Assembly: GCA_964370985.1 (NCBI GenBank)
Contig: CAYJLE010000001.1
Coordinates: forward strand, 124,001 to 188,000
Source of the DNA: JAHDVS01 sp964370985
GTDB taxonomy: Bacteria > Actinomycetota > Thermoleophilia > Gaiellales > Gaiellaceae
Length of the DNA stretch: 64,000 bases
Direction: 5' to 3'
This document shows, piece after piece, positions 39,685 to 48,951 of this stretch. Position 1 is the stretch's first letter. Every line of letters begins with the position of its first letter. Under the pieces are notes generated by a model. The model was not told where the DNA came from. It worked only from the letters and a program-made list of their open reading frames with translations, and ran no database searches. A program made the translations under genes and the position numbers.

Positions 39685-40658
39685 GACCGCCACGCCTGGA
39701 CGACGGAGATCGGGCCGCCGTCCCCCGAGACCCGGACGTCCCGGAGCCCAGCCGCCGCGAGCCACCCGGTCAGCTCGGTCGCCGTGTACGACGCGCCCCC
39801 GTCGTTCTCGACCAGCATCATCAGCGCGAACAGAGCGACCGGGGGCGGGGAGTCGCGCGACTCGTCGAGCACCCACTCGTAGAGGACGACGCTGCCGCCC
39901 GGGGAGACGAGGCCGGCGGCCTCGCGCACGAGCCTGGCGCACTCCCCCGGCGGGTGGTCGTGGAGCACGTTCGCGAGCAGCACCGCGTCCCAGCTTTCTC
40001 CCTCGGGGCGCCCGAAGCGGGACGCGTCGAGGTCGCCGGCCAGGAACGCGAGCCCGGGATAGAGTTCCTCGACCACGGCGCCCACCGGCGCGAGGTCGAG
40101 CACCGTCGCCGAAACGCCCGGGTGGCCGCGCTCGAGCGCGGCCGCGTGGCAGCCGGAGCCGCCGCCCGCGTCGAGTACGCGCGCGCCCGCGGGCAGCTCG
40201 ACGAGCGCGGGCAGCCCGCCGGCGAAGCGGCCCGCGAGATCGTCGAGGGCGCGCAGGAAGTCGAGGCACGTCTCCGGGTCGCTCCCGAGCCGCTCGCGCC
40301 AGGACCGGATCCGCGCCCTGCCGTCCCTGATCGCCCCGGGGAGCCCCGCCCAGGCGTGGTAGAAGAACCACTCCTTCGCCACGATCCGCCCGAGCGTGCG
40401 CGGGTGGCCGGTCGCGAGCTCGGCGCCCGCCTCCGTCAGCTCGTAGCCGCTCGCGCCGCTCCGGGCGAGCCCCAGCGCGGCGAGGCCGCCGAGGAGCATG
40501 CGGGTCGCGCGCGGATCGGTGCCGCAGCGGGCTGCGATCGCGGCCGGCTCGCCGATGCCTCCGGCGAGCGCGTCCGCGACGCCCGTCTCACAGGCGGCGG
40601 CCAGCACGGCCGAGGCCTGGTAGCCCGTCACGAGCGCGAGCGGGTCCGGGCCGCTCAC
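39681..40658 (-). CDS. O-methyltransferase (COMT/acetylserotonin type)
   Basis: The 325-residue product has an N-terminal winged-helix dimerisation region (VLAAACETGVADALAGG to YELTEAGAELATG). A class I methyltransferase domain follows with RVLDAGGGSGCHAAAL, VLDLAPVGAVVEE and VLLANVLHDHP. This layout is typical of small-molecule O-methyltransferases. Its role in a catabolic operon is unclear. GTG 40658 overlaps the stop of the flavoprotein gene (GTGA). Confidence 0.85.
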   Translation of the reverse strand: MSGPDPLALVTGYQASAVLAAACETGVADALAGGIGEPAAIAARCGTDPRATRMLLGGLAALGLARSGASGYELTEAGAELATGHPRTLGRIVAKEWFFYHAWAGLPGAIRDGRARIRSWRERLGSDPETCLDFLRALDDLAGRFAGGLPALVELPAGARVLDAGGGSGCHAAALERGHPGVSATVLDLAPVGAVVEELYPGLAFLAGDLDASRFGRPEGESWDAVLLANVLHDHPPGECARLVREAAGLVSPGGSVVLYEWVLDESRDSPPPVALFALMMLVENDGGASYTATELTGWLAAAGLRDVRVSGDGGPISVVQAWRS

Positions 40659-42301
40659 CGCCGGCCTCCCGAGCGCAGCGCCAGCGCGGCGCGGGCGGCA
40701 TCCCGGACGAGCGCCGCACGGGCACGGAGCTCCCGCAGCTGCGCCGCGCGGGGCCGCGCGCCGAGGTCGCCGAGCACGACCCGGGCGGCGTTGCGCCCCG
40801 GCGCCCCGGTGACGCCCCCGCCGGGGTGAGTGCCAGCACCGGTCAGATAGAGGCGCCCGACAGGCGTGCGGTAGCGGGCGAGGCTCGGGCTCGGGCGCAT
40901 CCCGAGCAGCTGGTCGATGCTCATCTCGACGTGGTTCGGGCACGCGTACGGGTTGCCAGTGCGCTCGACCCACTGACCGGGCCCGGTCACGTGGCGCTCG
41001 ACCACCTCAAGGGGCCCGCCCAGCGGCCGCGCGGCGACCTCGAGCGCCCAGTCGGCTGCCCGCTCGAGCGACTCCGGCGTCCACTCCCCCGCCGCCGGCC
41101 GCCACGGCACGAACGTGGAGAGCCAGAGCACGTGCCTCCCCTCGGGCGCCCAGCCCGGCTCGAGCGTCGAGGGAAAGGCGATCATCACGGGCGGACGCGA
41201 GGGCAGGAGGCCGAGGCCGATCTCCGCGAACGCCCGCTCGATGTCGTCCTGCGTGTTCGGCGAGAGCATGAACGCCCGCTCGAACCCGGCCGGACCCGGC
41301 ACGTCCGGGAGCCGCCCGAGCACGCAGTCGACCTTCAGCTCGGAGACGTTGCGCCTGCCGACGTGGATCCGCGAGACCTCCTCGACGAGCGCGGGAGCGA
41401 GCGCCGCGCGGTCGACGAGCCCGAGAAACAGCCGGCGGGCATCGATCGCGGAGACCACGGCACGCACGGCCTCGATCCGCTCGCCGCCACAGACGACGGC
41501 CACCGCTCTGCCGCCCGCGAGCTCGACCCGCTCCGCGGGCGCGCCCAGACGTAGCTCCCCGCCCGCGGCGGCGAAGCAGCGCTCGAGCGCGAGCGCCGTC
41601 GAGCGGGAGCCGCCGACCGGCCGGGCCGCCGGCGCCCCGTGCCCGCCCGCCAGCGCGAGCGCCCCGGCCGACGTGCCGGGATCCGTCGGCGGCTGCTGGG
41701 AATGGGCCGCCCAGTGCGAGAGGAGGCCCTGGAGCCGCCCGTCCGAGAAGCGGCTGCGCACGACATTCGACGCGCTCGAGAGCAGCGTCTGGACGAGCAC
41801 CTCGCCGGCTCGCCCGAGCGTCGCCTCCGCGAGCGCAGCCAGCTCGCGGAGCGTCGGCGGCGGACCCGCCTCGGCCGCACGCAGGAGCGTCATCGCCCGC
41901 GCCGACCAGGTCGCGAAGTCCCGGTACGCGGCAGCGTCGCCAGCCCCGACGACCTCGCCGAGCGCCTCGACCGTCCGCTCGAGCGAGCTGTAGAGCGGCA
42001 GCGCGGAGCCGTCGTCGCAGGGCGCGAGCGTTATCTCCTCGCGCAGGTGGAAGGCGAGCCCGAAGCGGGTCTCGAGCTCGAGGTCGGCGCTGACGCCCGT
42101 GCCGCGGATGCCGCCGTGCTCGTAGGAGCCGATCTCGAGCCGGCCGCGCCCGTCCGGCAGGTCGCGCGTGTGGATGCAGCCACCCACCTCCGCTGCCTGC
42201 TCGACGACGACGACGTCGAGCCCGGCGCGGGCGAGGTAGCAGGCGCAGGCGAGGCCGTTGTGGCCCGCGCCGATCACGACGACGTCGGCGCGCCTGCTCA
42301 C
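40655..42301 (-). CDS. FAD-dependent oxidoreductase (phytoene-desaturase/PYROXD2-like)
   Basis: The 548-residue flavoprotein starts with the dinucleotide motif VVIGAGHNGLACACYLARAG, followed by EQAAEVGGCIHT. Towards the C-terminus it has RLYLTGAGTHPGGGVTG, the second FAD-contacting motif of amine-oxidase/CrtI-like enzymes. The overall pattern is closest to PYROXD2-type proteins. No carotenoid genes are nearby, so a role in oxidising an operon intermediate is more likely; this is inference. It overlaps the deaminase gene by 4 bp. Confidence 0.85.
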   Translation of the reverse strand: MSRRADVVVIGAGHNGLACACYLARAGLDVVVVEQAAEVGGCIHTRDLPDGRGRLEIGSYEHGGIRGTGVSADLELETRFGLAFHLREEITLAPCDDGSALPLYSSLERTVEALGEVVGAGDAAAYRDFATWSARAMTLLRAAEAGPPPTLRELAALAEATLGRAGEVLVQTLLSSASNVVRSRFSDGRLQGLLSHWAAHSQQPPTDPGTSAGALALAGGHGAPAARPVGGSRSTALALERCFAAAGGELRLGAPAERVELAGGRAVAVVCGGERIEAVRAVVSAIDARRLFLGLVDRAALAPALVEEVSRIHVGRRNVSELKVDCVLGRLPDVPGPAGFERAFMLSPNTQDDIERAFAEIGLGLLPSRPPVMIAFPSTLEPGWAPEGRHVLWLSTFVPWRPAAGEWTPESLERAADWALEVAARPLGGPLEVVERHVTGPGQWVERTGNPYACPNHVEMSIDQLLGMRPSPSLARYRTPVGRLYLTGAGTHPGGGVTGAPGRNAARVVLGDLGARPRAAQLRELRARAALVRDAARAALALRSGGRR

Positions 42302-43656
42302 GGGACGTAGGCCGAGTAGCCTGCCAGCCCCGCCCGGCGGGCGAGGTCGGCGCCCAGCTCCCTCGCCTCCCGGGCCAGCTCCCGGACATCGTGGCCGATG
42401 AGCGCGCCCGCCACGACCCGGCGCGCGCCGTCGACCCAGACGTCGGAAACGCAGCGAGCGGTCGCGCAGTAGACGACCTGCTGGTAGGGGTCGTGGATCG
42501 TCGCCAGCTCGGGCGTGTCGCCGTCGAGGAGGACGACGTCCGCCCGCTTGCCGCGCTCGAGCGTCCCCACGCTGCCGTCGAGGCCGAGCCCGCGCGCCCC
42601 CTCGCGCGTCGCCAGCTCGAGCACGTCGCGGGCAGTGATCGCGCGCGGGTCGAGCGCGTGCACCTTGTGCAGGAGCCCGGCCGTCTTCAGCACGCCGAAC
42701 ATGTCCTGGTTATCGTTCGAGGCGGCGCCGTCGGTGCCGAGGCCGACCGCGACGCCTTCCCGGCGGAGGCGCGCGACGGGGCAGACGCCGGAGCCGAGGA
42801 TCATGTTCGCGACCGGGTTGTGGGCCACCGCGACGTGCTTCGCCGCGAGCAGCCCGATGTCGCCCTCGCCGCACCAGATGCAGTGGCCGGCGATCACGGG
42901 CCGGTCGAGCAGGCGCCCGCGCGCCGCGTGCTCGATCGTGCTCGCACCGAACCGCAGCTGGCCCTCCGTCAGCTCCTCCCGCACCTCGGCGAGGTGGGTG
43001 TGGACGCCCCAGCCGTGCGCGTCGCAGGCCGCGACGGTGCGGCGGAAGAGCTCGTCGCTCATCCCGAGCACGGTGCCGACGCCGGCCCTGAACAAGAGCA
43101 GCGGGGAGCCCGAGACGCGGTCGGCGAGCGCCTCCTGCTCGGCCAGGAACGCGTCCGGGCCTGGCGCGCCCGGGTAGACGTCCTCGGCCCCGAACGAGCA
43201 GACGCCGCGCAGGCCGAGCTCCTCGAGCCCGTCCGCGGCCCCGAGCGAGGCGAGCGAGCCGAGGTTGCGGTGGCAGGACATGTCGTTGACGCACGTGATC
43301 CCGGACAGCAGCATCTCCGCGGCCTTGAGCCGGGTGCCCACGCGCACGTCCTCCCGCGTGAGCACGCTCTCGGCGGGGCCGACGATCCGCTCGAACCACT
43401 CCCACAGCGCCATCGTCTCGCCCATGCCCGGGATCAGGCACTCGGTCAGGTGCGTGTGGGCGTTGACGAACCCGGGCAGGACGACGCCGTTGCCGTCGCC
43501 GACCGCCTCGGCGCCGGGGTCGCGGGCTGCCAGCTCGGCGAACGACCCCACGGCCGCAATCTCGCCGCCCGCTCCGATCGCGACCGCCCCGTCCCGGAGC
43601 GGCGGCTCGCCGTCGCGCAGCGTGAGCACGAACGCCCCCCGCACCAGCGTGGTCAC
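42298..43656 (-). CDS. Amidohydrolase of the SAH/MTA/guanine-deaminase type
   Basis: The 452-residue metal-dependent hydrolase has the beta-barrel metal motifs VNAHTHLTECL (HxH), GVHTHLAEV, VIAGHCIWCG and GLGTDGAASND (Asp). It also has a C-terminal barrel-sandwich segment, LERGKRADVVLLDG. Such enzymes deaminate purines, pterins, triazines or MTA/SAH. GTG 43656 overlaps the ABC permease stop. In this operon it probably deaminates or opens an imported N-heterocycle; the substrate cannot be named. Confidence 0.88.
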   Translation of the reverse strand: MTTLVRGAFVLTLRDGEPPLRDGAVAIGAGGEIAAVGSFAELAARDPGAEAVGDGNGVVLPGFVNAHTHLTECLIPGMGETMALWEWFERIVGPAESVLTREDVRVGTRLKAAEMLLSGITCVNDMSCHRNLGSLASLGAADGLEELGLRGVCSFGAEDVYPGAPGPDAFLAEQEALADRVSGSPLLLFRAGVGTVLGMSDELFRRTVAACDAHGWGVHTHLAEVREELTEGQLRFGASTIEHAARGRLLDRPVIAGHCIWCGEGDIGLLAAKHVAVAHNPVANMILGSGVCPVARLRREGVAVGLGTDGAASNDNQDMFGVLKTAGLLHKVHALDPRAITARDVLELATREGARGLGLDGSVGTLERGKRADVVLLDGDTPELATIHDPYQQVVYCATARCVSDVWVDGARRVVAGALIGHDVRELAREARELGADLARRAGLAGYSAYVP

Positions 43657-44510
43657 GCCTGCCCCCCGAGCTCGAGCCCGCCCGCGGCCTCGCCGCGCTC
43701 GCGGCGCGCCTCGTGGTACCACGGCAGCGCGAGCCGCTCGAGCATCCCGACGAGCGCGAACAGGCCGATCCCCATCACCGAGAGCACGACGATCGTCGCG
43801 AACACCTCCGTCGTCGCCGTCTGGTTGTTGAGGATGAGGATCAGGTAGCCGAGACCGTCTGAGGCACCGACCCACTCGGCGAAGACCGCGCCGATCACGG
43901 ACAGCGCCGCCGCAACCTTCAGACCCGAGAACACGAACGGCAGCGCAGCCGGGAGCTGGGCGGTGCGGAACCGCCGCGCGCGCGAGGCGCCGAACGTGCG
44001 CAGGAGGTCGAGCAGGTCGGGGTCGGCGGCCTTGAGCCCGTCGATCGTGTTGACCGTGATCGGGAAGAAGCTGACGAGCGCGATCACGATGATCTTCGGG
44101 CGGATGTCGAAGCCGGTCCAGAGGACGATCAGCGGCGCGATTGCCGGGATCGGCACCATCTGCGAGGCGACGAGCCACGGGTACACGGCCCGCTCGATCA
44201 CGGGTGAGGCCCTGATCACGACGGCGAGCGCGACGCCGAGGCAGACGGCGACCGCGTAGCCGGCGACGATCTCCTTCAACGTCACCCACGCGTTGTCGGA
44301 GAGCATCCCCCTCTCCGTCCAGAGCGCCGCGAACACCTGCGAGGGTTTCGGCAGCGTCGACTCGCGAATCTCCGACGCCACGCAGTAGAGCTGCCACACG
44401 CCGAGCACGACGGCGGCGAAGACGAGCGGCGCGAGCAGCCGCTGGAACGTCCGCCGCAACGTCCCGGAGGCGCCGCGGGGGACGCGGAGAGGCGCGGGCA
44501 CCGCGCTCAC
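43653..44510 (-). CDS. ABC transporter permease (nitrate/taurine/HMP type)
   Basis: The 285-residue permease has about six transmembrane helices and the BPD_transp_1 EAA loop DGLKAADPDLLDLLRTFGASRARRF. WVGASDGLGYLILILNNQ near the end is typical of SsuC/TauC/ThiX-like permeases. It forms an importer with the adjoining ATPase and lipoprotein. GTG 44510 overlaps the stop of the ATPase gene. Confidence 0.92.
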   Translation of the reverse strand: MSAVPAPLRVPRGASGTLRRTFQRLLAPLVFAAVVLGVWQLYCVASEIRESTLPKPSQVFAALWTERGMLSDNAWVTLKEIVAGYAVAVCLGVALAVVIRASPVIERAVYPWLVASQMVPIPAIAPLIVLWTGFDIRPKIIVIALVSFFPITVNTIDGLKAADPDLLDLLRTFGASRARRFRTAQLPAALPFVFSGLKVAAALSVIGAVFAEWVGASDGLGYLILILNNQTATTEVFATIVVLSVMGIGLFALVGMLERLALPWYHEARRERGEAAGGLELGGQA

Positions 44511-45373
44511 GTGGTCCCCTCCCCCGCGTTCCGCACGGCCGCAGCCTCCCGCAGCGGCTCGAGCAGCCGCTGCTTCAGGTCGAGGAACTGCGGCGTCAGC
44601 GTCGTCTCGAGCGTGCGCGGCCGCGGCAGCCGCACGTCCACGGTCAGCGCGATCCGGCCGGGGCGCCCGGTCATGACGTGCACCCGGTCGGACAGGAACA
44701 CCGCCTCCTCGACGTCGTGCGTGACGAACAGGATCGTCTTGCGGTCGGCCTGCCAGAGGTCGAGCAGCCACCCCTGCATCTCCTGGCGGGTGAGCGCGTC
44801 GAGCGCCCCGAACGGCTCGTCGAGAAGCATCACCTCACGGCCCGCAAGGAACGTGCGCAGGAGCGCGGCCCGCTGCCGCATGCCCCCCGAAAGCTGCGCG
44901 GGCCAGTGGCGCTCGAAGCCCGCGAGCCCGAACCTCGGCAGCTCGCGGAGCGCCCGCTCGCGGGCTTCGCGCCTGGGCATCCCGCCGATCTCGAGCCCGA
45001 GCGTGGTGTTGTCGAGCACGGTCCGCCAGGGCATCAGCAGGTCCTTCTGGGGCATGTAGCCGACGACGCCGAGCAGCGAATCCGGCTCCCGGCCGTCGAT
45101 CAGGACCGTCCCCACCGACTGGCGCGCGAGCCCGGCCAGGATGTGGAACAGGGTCGATTTGCCGCACCCGCTCGGCCCGACGATCGAGACGAAGGCGCCC
45201 TCGTCGATCTCGAGGTCGACCTCGCGCCGCGCGGGGGCGCCCGGGGAGGGGGCCCGCGGCGGGGCGGGTGGGGTTAGGGGGCCCCCCCCCCCCGGGCGGC
45301 GCCGCCGGTCCCGGCCCGACGCGAGCGCGAGGTAGGTCTTCGAGAGCCCCTTGACTGCGAGCTTCGCGGGCAC
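44507..45373 (-). CDS. ABC transporter ATP-binding protein, with a suspicious low-complexity insert
   Basis: The product has Walker A GPSGCGKST, the signature LSGGMRQR, Walker B with D-loop LLDEPFGALD and the H-switch FVTHDVEEA. It is the ATPase of the importer. Residues 21-49 are a Pro/Gly/Arg-rich stretch that replaces the expected short loop between LSKTY and VDLEIDEG. The underlying DNA (45230-45313) has C and G runs like those beside the two N gaps, so the insert is probably an assembly error. The rest of the protein is normal. Confidence 0.9.
   Translation of the reverse strand: MPAKLAVKGLSKTYLALASGRDRRRRPGGGGPLTPPAPPRAPSPGAPARREVDLEIDEGAFVSIVGPSGCGKSTLFHILAGLARQSVGTVLIDGREPDSLLGVVGYMPQKDLLMPWRTVLDNTTLGLEIGGMPRREARERALRELPRFGLAGFERHWPAQLSGGMRQRAALLRTFLAGREVMLLDEPFGALDALTRQEMQGWLLDLWQADRKTILFVTHDVEEAVFLSDRVHVMTGRPGRIALTVDVRLPRPRTLETTLTPQFLDLKQRLLEPLREAAAVRNAGEGTT
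45230..45313. other. Low-complexity G/C runs inside the ATPase gene (probable misassembly)
   Basis: The segment contains G6 and C13 runs and near-palindromic G/C noise, unlike the surrounding coding sequence and like the sequence at 7461-7540 and 26464-26526. It keeps the reading frame open but encodes residues with no place in the ABC fold. Confidence 0.65.
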
Positions 45374-45379
45374 CTCTCG

Positions 45380-46513
45380 CTACCCGGCTCCCGGCAGGAA
45401 CTCGTTCGTCCCGAAGCGGTCAGGCTCGATCGGCGCGCCGATCAGCTCGTTCGCGACGAGGAAGTCGGAAAGCGCCTGGATCGCGTCCATGTCGATCGCA
45501 CCGTACGCGGGCGCGTCAGCAGTGAACAGGGTCATGTACGCGTCGAGCTGGGCGCCCGTGATCTCCTCCCCGAGCTCGGGCACGGCCGCGAGCAGGGCGC
45601 CGAGCGCCTGCGCCGGGTCGGCGAGCGTGTCCTCGTAGCCCCGGATGGTCGCGTCGACGAACGCCCGCAGGAACGCGCCGTCCTCGGCGATCCGCTGCTG
45701 CGTCGAGAAGATGACCAGGCCGGGGTACGGCGGCCCGCCGTTCTCGTCGAACTTGAGGTAGGTCGTCTCGAACCCGTCGACCTCGACCTGGACGCCGTCG
45801 GCGGGCCAGAAGCCGATGAAGCCGTCAACCTTCCCGTTCTCGAGGTTCTGAACGCCGTTGAAGCCGATCGTCACCACCTCGAGCTTGCTCATGTCGCCGC
45901 CGCCATTCGCCACCGCGGTGCGGAGGATCGCGTCGTCGGACGGGACGCCCGTGACGCCGACGGTCTTGCCCTCGAGGTCCTTGCCGCTAGCGATCCCGGA
46001 CTCGGCCAGGGCGATCACGCCGCCGAGGGGCCGCTGCACGAGCGCCATCACGGCCTTCGCGTCGCGGCCCTGGTCGATCTGGCTCGCCACGTCGATCCCG
46101 TCGGCGATGCCGAGGTCGGCCTTGCCGGCGTCGATCAGCTTCAACGTGTCGGCCGTCGAGGTCGGCTGGATGATCTCGAGCTCGATGTTGTTCTCGGCGT
46201 AGTAGCCGGCGGCAAGTGCCCGGTAGATGCCCGCGTGGACCGCGTTCGGGATGAAGTCGAGGACGAGCGTCGCCTTCCTCGGCTCCGGCAGCGCCACGCT
46301 CGCCTCCTCCTCGGTCGTCGCGGGGGCCTCCGTCGTGGCGGGCGCCTCCTCGGTGGAAGCCTCCTCCGTAGTCGCGGGCGCCTCCTCGGTCGTCGCGGGC
46401 GCCTCCGTAGTCGCCGGCGGCTCGGCCTCCTCGTCACCGCCGCACGCGGCAACGCCGAGACCGATCGCCAAGACGACGGCGGCAAGTCCGGTCAGCTTCA
46501 AGATCCGGATCAT
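45380..46513 (-). CDS. ABC transporter substrate-binding lipoprotein (NMT1/THI5-like)
   Basis: The 377-residue product has a lipoprotein signal ending in lipobox GVAAC. A linker of about 50 residues made of Ala-Thr-Thr-Glu-rich repeats (APATTEE) follows, then a type 2 periplasmic-binding domain. KATLVLDFIPNAVHAGIYRALAAGYY, KADLGIADG and GKTVGVTG are typical of NMT1/THI5 and SsuA-like receptors, which bind pyrimidines, sulfonates or riboflavin-like compounds. GGAGGAGG upstream fixes ATG 46513. It defines the imported substrate of the operon, which remains unknown. Confidence 0.9.
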   Translation of the reverse strand: MIRILKLTGLAAVVLAIGLGVAACGGDEEAEPPATTEAPATTEEAPATTEEASTEEAPATTEAPATTEEEASVALPEPRKATLVLDFIPNAVHAGIYRALAAGYYAENNIELEIIQPTSTADTLKLIDAGKADLGIADGIDVASQIDQGRDAKAVMALVQRPLGGVIALAESGIASGKDLEGKTVGVTGVPSDDAILRTAVANGGGDMSKLEVVTIGFNGVQNLENGKVDGFIGFWPADGVQVEVDGFETTYLKFDENGGPPYPGLVIFSTQQRIAEDGAFLRAFVDATIRGYEDTLADPAQALGALLAAVPELGEEITGAQLDAYMTLFTADAPAYGAIDMDAIQALSDFLVANELIGAPIEPDRFGTNEFLPGAG

Positions 46514-47169
46514 CCGAGCACCTCCTCCTCCCTTTGCGCAAACCGCGTGGCGAGATATCGCCACGCCCTGACCTCCTCCGCGCCCGAGTGCCGGGCACGG
46601 GCTTCCACCTCCTCGACGCCCCAGGGCTCTGCCCCGGGAACGTCGGTCGCGACACGGGCGCGCTCCTCGAGGAACCACGCCCGCACGAGCGCCTGGCGGA
46701 GGTCGCGGCCCGTCGCGAGCGCGCCGTTTCCCCGCAGGAGCAGGCAGTCGGCGGCGCCGAGGCTCGCCGCGGCCCGGCCGCCGGCGGCCCCGTCCGCTAC
46801 GAGGTCGCTCTCGCCGTGCAGGGCTACCTCGCCCGCGAGCAGCCCGAGGCCGTGCAGGAGCGGCGGCACCCGGCCGGCGCTCCCCCAGGCGACCGCGTGG
46901 CGTGAGTGCGTGCGGCAGACGGCGCCCACGTCGGGCCTGGCGGCGTAGAGGGCGGCGTGCAGCGGCAGCTCGAGCGGGCACTCCCCCGCGGGGCCGCTCT
47001 CGGCCTCGCCCCCCGGGCCGACGACAACGACGTCCCGGGCGTCGTGGGCGGCGAGCGGGCGCGTCGACGTGAGCGCGAAGCCGCCGCCGGCCCGCGCGGA
47101 CACGTGGCCGAACGCCTCGACGAGCCCCATCCGCGCGAGCAGCCGGGCGGCCGCCGCGACCGCGCTCAC
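46510..47169 (-). CDS. Class II aldolase/adducin-family protein
   Basis: The 219-residue product matches class II aldolases: GLVEAFGHVSARA at the start, ECPLELPLHAALYAARPDVGAV, and metal ligands in CRTHSRHAVA. Family members are fuculose- or rhamnulose-phosphate aldolases, and also decarboxylases of pyridine dicarboxylates in vitamin B6 breakdown. The latter would suit an N-heterocycle pathway; this is inference. GTG 47169 overlaps the DUF1989 stop. Confidence 0.85.
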   Translation of the reverse strand: MSAVAAAARLLARMGLVEAFGHVSARAGGGFALTSTRPLAAHDARDVVVVGPGGEAESGPAGECPLELPLHAALYAARPDVGAVCRTHSRHAVAWGSAGRVPPLLHGLGLLAGEVALHGESDLVADGAAGGRAAASLGAADCLLLRGNGALATGRDLRQALVRAWFLEERARVATDVPGAEPWGVEEVEARARHSGAEEVRAWRYLATRFAQREEEVLG

Positions 47170-47786
47170 GACGTCGTCCGCCACAGCCGCAGCGCCATGT
47201 CGGTGGGGGCGTACGCGTTGCAGGGCGTGAGATCCTGCGGGCACGCGGCCAGGCAGAAGACGAGATCGTCGAGCAGCTCGAGCTCGAGCGTCGAGCCCGC
47301 GCCGTGCGGCGGCTCGTGCGTCACGATCCGCCCCTCCTCGAGCACGTTGTTCATGAACACGTTGACCGCGAGCTCGCCGCGCACCCGCCACGACGAGCCG
47401 GCGGCGGCGAGCGCGGCCTCGAGCGCGGCGAGGCACGACGGGTGGTCGTGGAGCCCGTAGTCGAGCGAGTAGCGCTCCGGGTCGCAGCAGGGGACGACGA
47501 GGTCGTGGCGGCCCACGTCGTCGCGCACGATCCGCGCGAGCTTCCGCCGGTGGTTCGAGTAGAGGTGATCTCCGACCTGCGGCACGAGCCTCGTCAGGCA
47601 CGAGCAGGTGTGCGCGGGCGACAGGTACTCGCCGGGGTCGGCGGCGCAGTAGGCGACGAGGTCTCCCACCTGCTGGCCCTCGAGGTCGACGATCTGGAGC
47701 AGGTCGCCCGCGCGCCCTTCGACGCAGCGGGCCTCGCGCGCGGGCACGCGGACGTCGGCGACGAGCGTGCGGCTGTCAGCGACCAC
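47166..47786 (-). CDS. DUF1989/urea-carboxylase-associated family protein
   Basis: The 206-residue product shows the family pattern well: LLQIVDLEGQQVGDLVAY, LVPQVGDHLYSNHRRKLARIV and CCDPERYSLDYGLHDHPSC. VNVFMNNVLEEGRIVTHEP and DLVFCLAACPQDLTPCN follow near the end. The many Cys and His residues suggest metal binding. Homologues are found with urea carboxylase and with pyrimidine or purine degradation. It partly overlaps the upstream amidohydrolase gene (11 bp). Confidence 0.85.
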   Translation of the reverse strand: MVADSRTLVADVRVPAREARCVEGRAGDLLQIVDLEGQQVGDLVAYCAADPGEYLSPAHTCSCLTRLVPQVGDHLYSNHRRKLARIVRDDVGRHDLVVPCCDPERYSLDYGLHDHPSCLAALEAALAAAGSSWRVRGELAVNVFMNNVLEEGRIVTHEPPHGAGSTLELELLDDLVFCLAACPQDLTPCNAYAPTDMALRLWRTTS

Positions 47787-48951
47787 CGGGGCCCTCCCTT
47801 CGGTCGTGGAGCGTGCAGAGGCGCGCGGGGGCGGGCGTGTTGCGCGAGCGCAGCGCGCGCACCTCGCCGGCCGTGACGACGGCGCCGATCCCGGGCAGGT
47901 CGCCGTTCTCGATCGCCGCGAGCGGCTCCGGGCAGGCTCCCCCGAGCGGCGCCTGGGCGAGAAAGAAGTCGGCTGGCCTGCCGGCGTCGAGGATCCCCTC
48001 GTCCCGCCGCAGCACGCGCGCGTTGGTGCCGGTCGCGAGCGCGAGCGCGTCCGTGGCCGGGATCCGCCCGAGCGAGGAGAGCTCGCAGACGGTCTTGATC
48101 ATGCCGAGCGGCATCACGCCGGTGCCGGTCGGCGTGTCGGTCGCGAGCACGATCCGGTCGAGCGCGTCCCGCGCCTTCGCGAGCTCGAGGATCGCGAGCG
48201 CGGAGCGGAGGTTGCCCGCCTGGACGAGCTGGATCGCGCCGGGAGCGTCGAACAGCCCGGGCAGGTCGGCGTCGGGCAGCGCGGTAGTGCCGCCGTTCGC
48301 GTGGCCGATGATGTCGCACCCGAGCGCGAGCACGTCCTCGATCGTGACCGGCGAGGAGCCGGGGATCGACGCCCCGCCCGTGTGGTTCATGACCACGAAG
48401 CCGGCGGCTTGGGCGACGCGGACGAGCGGCGCGGCGTCGGCCTGGCGCTCGAACGCGCCGAAGCCGACCTTCGCGAGCCAGACGCCCTCGGCCGCCAGCT
48501 CGGGGAAGTCGGAGGGCTCGAGCGTCGGCTCCACGATCACCGAGCCGCCGAGCACCGTGACGCCGCCTGGGCGCAGCCGGGCGAAGCTCCGCTGGGCCGC
48601 CAGCGCGAGCGCCTTCACGCCGGCCCGGTCGACCGGCCGGCCGGGCAGGTGCACCTCGGAGGCGGACATCATCATCGTCACGCCCCCGTGGAGCGACGAC
48701 TCGATCCAGCCGAGCATCGACTGGCGCGGCGTCCAGTCGCCGAAGACGACGTGGGCGTGGGAGTCGATCAGGCCGGGGACGGCGACGGCGCCGCCCGCGT
48801 CGAGTACGAGGTCGGCGTCGCCGCTCGGCTCGAGCGCGGCGATCAGCCCGCCGGCGACCTGCAGGCCCTCGACCCGGCGGCAGGCGTCGCCGAGCCGCCC
48901 CGTGACGAGACCGCCGAGGCCGACGACGTCGAGCGTGGGCGCCTCGCTCAC
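47776..48951 (-). CDS. Enamidase-like amidohydrolase
   Basis: The 391-residue amidohydrolase has HxH in PGLIDSHAHVVFGDWTPRQ, EVHLPGRP, NHTGGASIPG, IGHANGG and LATDTPTGTG. This arrangement resembles enamidase of anaerobic nicotinate breakdown, which opens the ring of a tetrahydro-oxonicotinate. Recognition is from memory of the family and is not proof of substrate. It supports a pathway for a nitrogen heterocycle. Confidence 0.72.
   Translation of the reverse strand: MSEAPTLDVVGLGGLVTGRLGDACRRVEGLQVAGGLIAALEPSGDADLVLDAGGAVAVPGLIDSHAHVVFGDWTPRQSMLGWIESSLHGGVTMMMSASEVHLPGRPVDRAGVKALALAAQRSFARLRPGGVTVLGGSVIVEPTLEPSDFPELAAEGVWLAKVGFGAFERQADAAPLVRVAQAAGFVVMNHTGGASIPGSSPVTIEDVLALGCDIIGHANGGTTALPDADLPGLFDAPGAIQLVQAGNLRSALAILELAKARDALDRIVLATDTPTGTGVMPLGMIKTVCELSSLGRIPATDALALATGTNARVLRRDEGILDAGRPADFFLAQAPLGGACPEPLAAIENGDLPGIGAVVTAGEVRALRSRNTPAPARLCTLHDRREGPGGR

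Noticed and set aside
46310..46430. Repeats of Ala-Thr-Thr-Glu codons as a CRISPR-like or mobile repeat
   Set aside because: They encode a low-complexity linker after a lipobox, common in exported lipoproteins of Actinobacteria.
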